From Hyphomonas sp. (lineage in GTDB: Bacteria; Pseudomonadota; Alphaproteobacteria; Caulobacterales; Hyphomonadaceae): DNA of 5,969 nucleotides. Under the pieces are notes generated by a model that was given only the letters and a program-made list of their open reading frames with translations, was not told the DNA's origin and did no database searches. The stretch spans positions 1-5,969 of the forward strand of contig JARFRJ010000382.1 in assembly GCA_029287305.1 (NCBI GenBank). Reading direction: 5' to 3'. The translations under genes and the position numbers were made by a program. Below, one piece after another: positions 5,905-5,969 of the stretch; positions within the stretch are counted from its first letter, which is position 1, and each line of letters begins with the position of its first letter.

Positions 5905-5969
5905 AAGAGGGATCGGAATTTGCTGGGGCTTCAATGATAGGTTCACTGGCGTCGTCTCCGAGGGCCTTA
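5903..5969 (-). CDS. C-terminal end of an unidentified protein, cut by the window edge
   Basis: Reading in from the right edge on the minus strand, one frame stays open for 21 codons and ends in TGA at 5903-5905. The residues are KALGDDASEPIIEAPANSDPS. Acidic residues together with Pro, Ala and Ser are typical of a disordered C-terminal tail. It precedes rpsD on the same strand, 168 nt before the S4 start. The stretch is too short to name a family or to be sure it is translated. The opposite strand also has a 12-codon open frame at the edge, with no ribosome site. Confidence 0.4.
   Translation of the reverse strand, partial: KALGDDASEPIIEAPANSDPS

Noticed and set aside
1..5969. Defence system, mobile element or biosynthetic cluster
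   Set aside because: Every gene of useful length is a recognisable chromosomal family; no transposase, integrase, terminal repeats, spacer arrays or composition break were seen.

Overview
The window looks like an ordinary chromosomal segment of an alphaproteobacterium. The main reasons are the 205-residue, cysteine-free ribosomal protein S4 beginning [14 protein letters not shown], the alphaproteobacterial-looking EttA-type ABC-F protein, and the ligase-associated type of DEXH helicase. Genus or family cannot be decided from this sequence. No insertion sequence, phage gene, CRISPR array, tRNA or rRNA was found.

Layout from left to right. Positions 1-1062 (minus) hold the N-terminal 354 residues of a DEXH-box DNA helicase that runs off the left edge. 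Upstream of it on the same strand is a complete ettA (1118-2779). A 137-nt divergent gap separates ettA from a plus-strand DUF1330 protein (2917-3336). That gene converges on a minus-strand free methionine-(R)-sulfoxide reductase (3377-3853). A 204-nt divergent gap carrying a small palindrome and a direct repeat leads to a plus-strand renalase-like FAD oxidoreductase (4058-5044). This converges on rpsD (5117-5734, minus), with a clear rpsD terminator between them. The last ~235 nt hold the rpsD leader and promoter and, at the right edge, the probable C-terminal end of another minus-strand gene.

The genes fall into three themes: translation (EttA throttles the 70S ribosome by energy state, S4 nucleates 30S assembly), DNA repair (the helicase), and repair of damaged small molecules (the Met-sulfoxide reductase and the renalase-like enzyme, divergently transcribed from one shared control region). 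The coding content is mostly recognisable. The less expected signals are in the non-coding DNA: a perfect 8-bp inverted repeat bracketing the -35 element of the rpsD promoter, two mutually exclusive folds in the rpsD leader that could be an S4 autoregulatory switch, and the palindrome/direct repeat over the msrC promoter. These were read by eye and have no comparative support yet.
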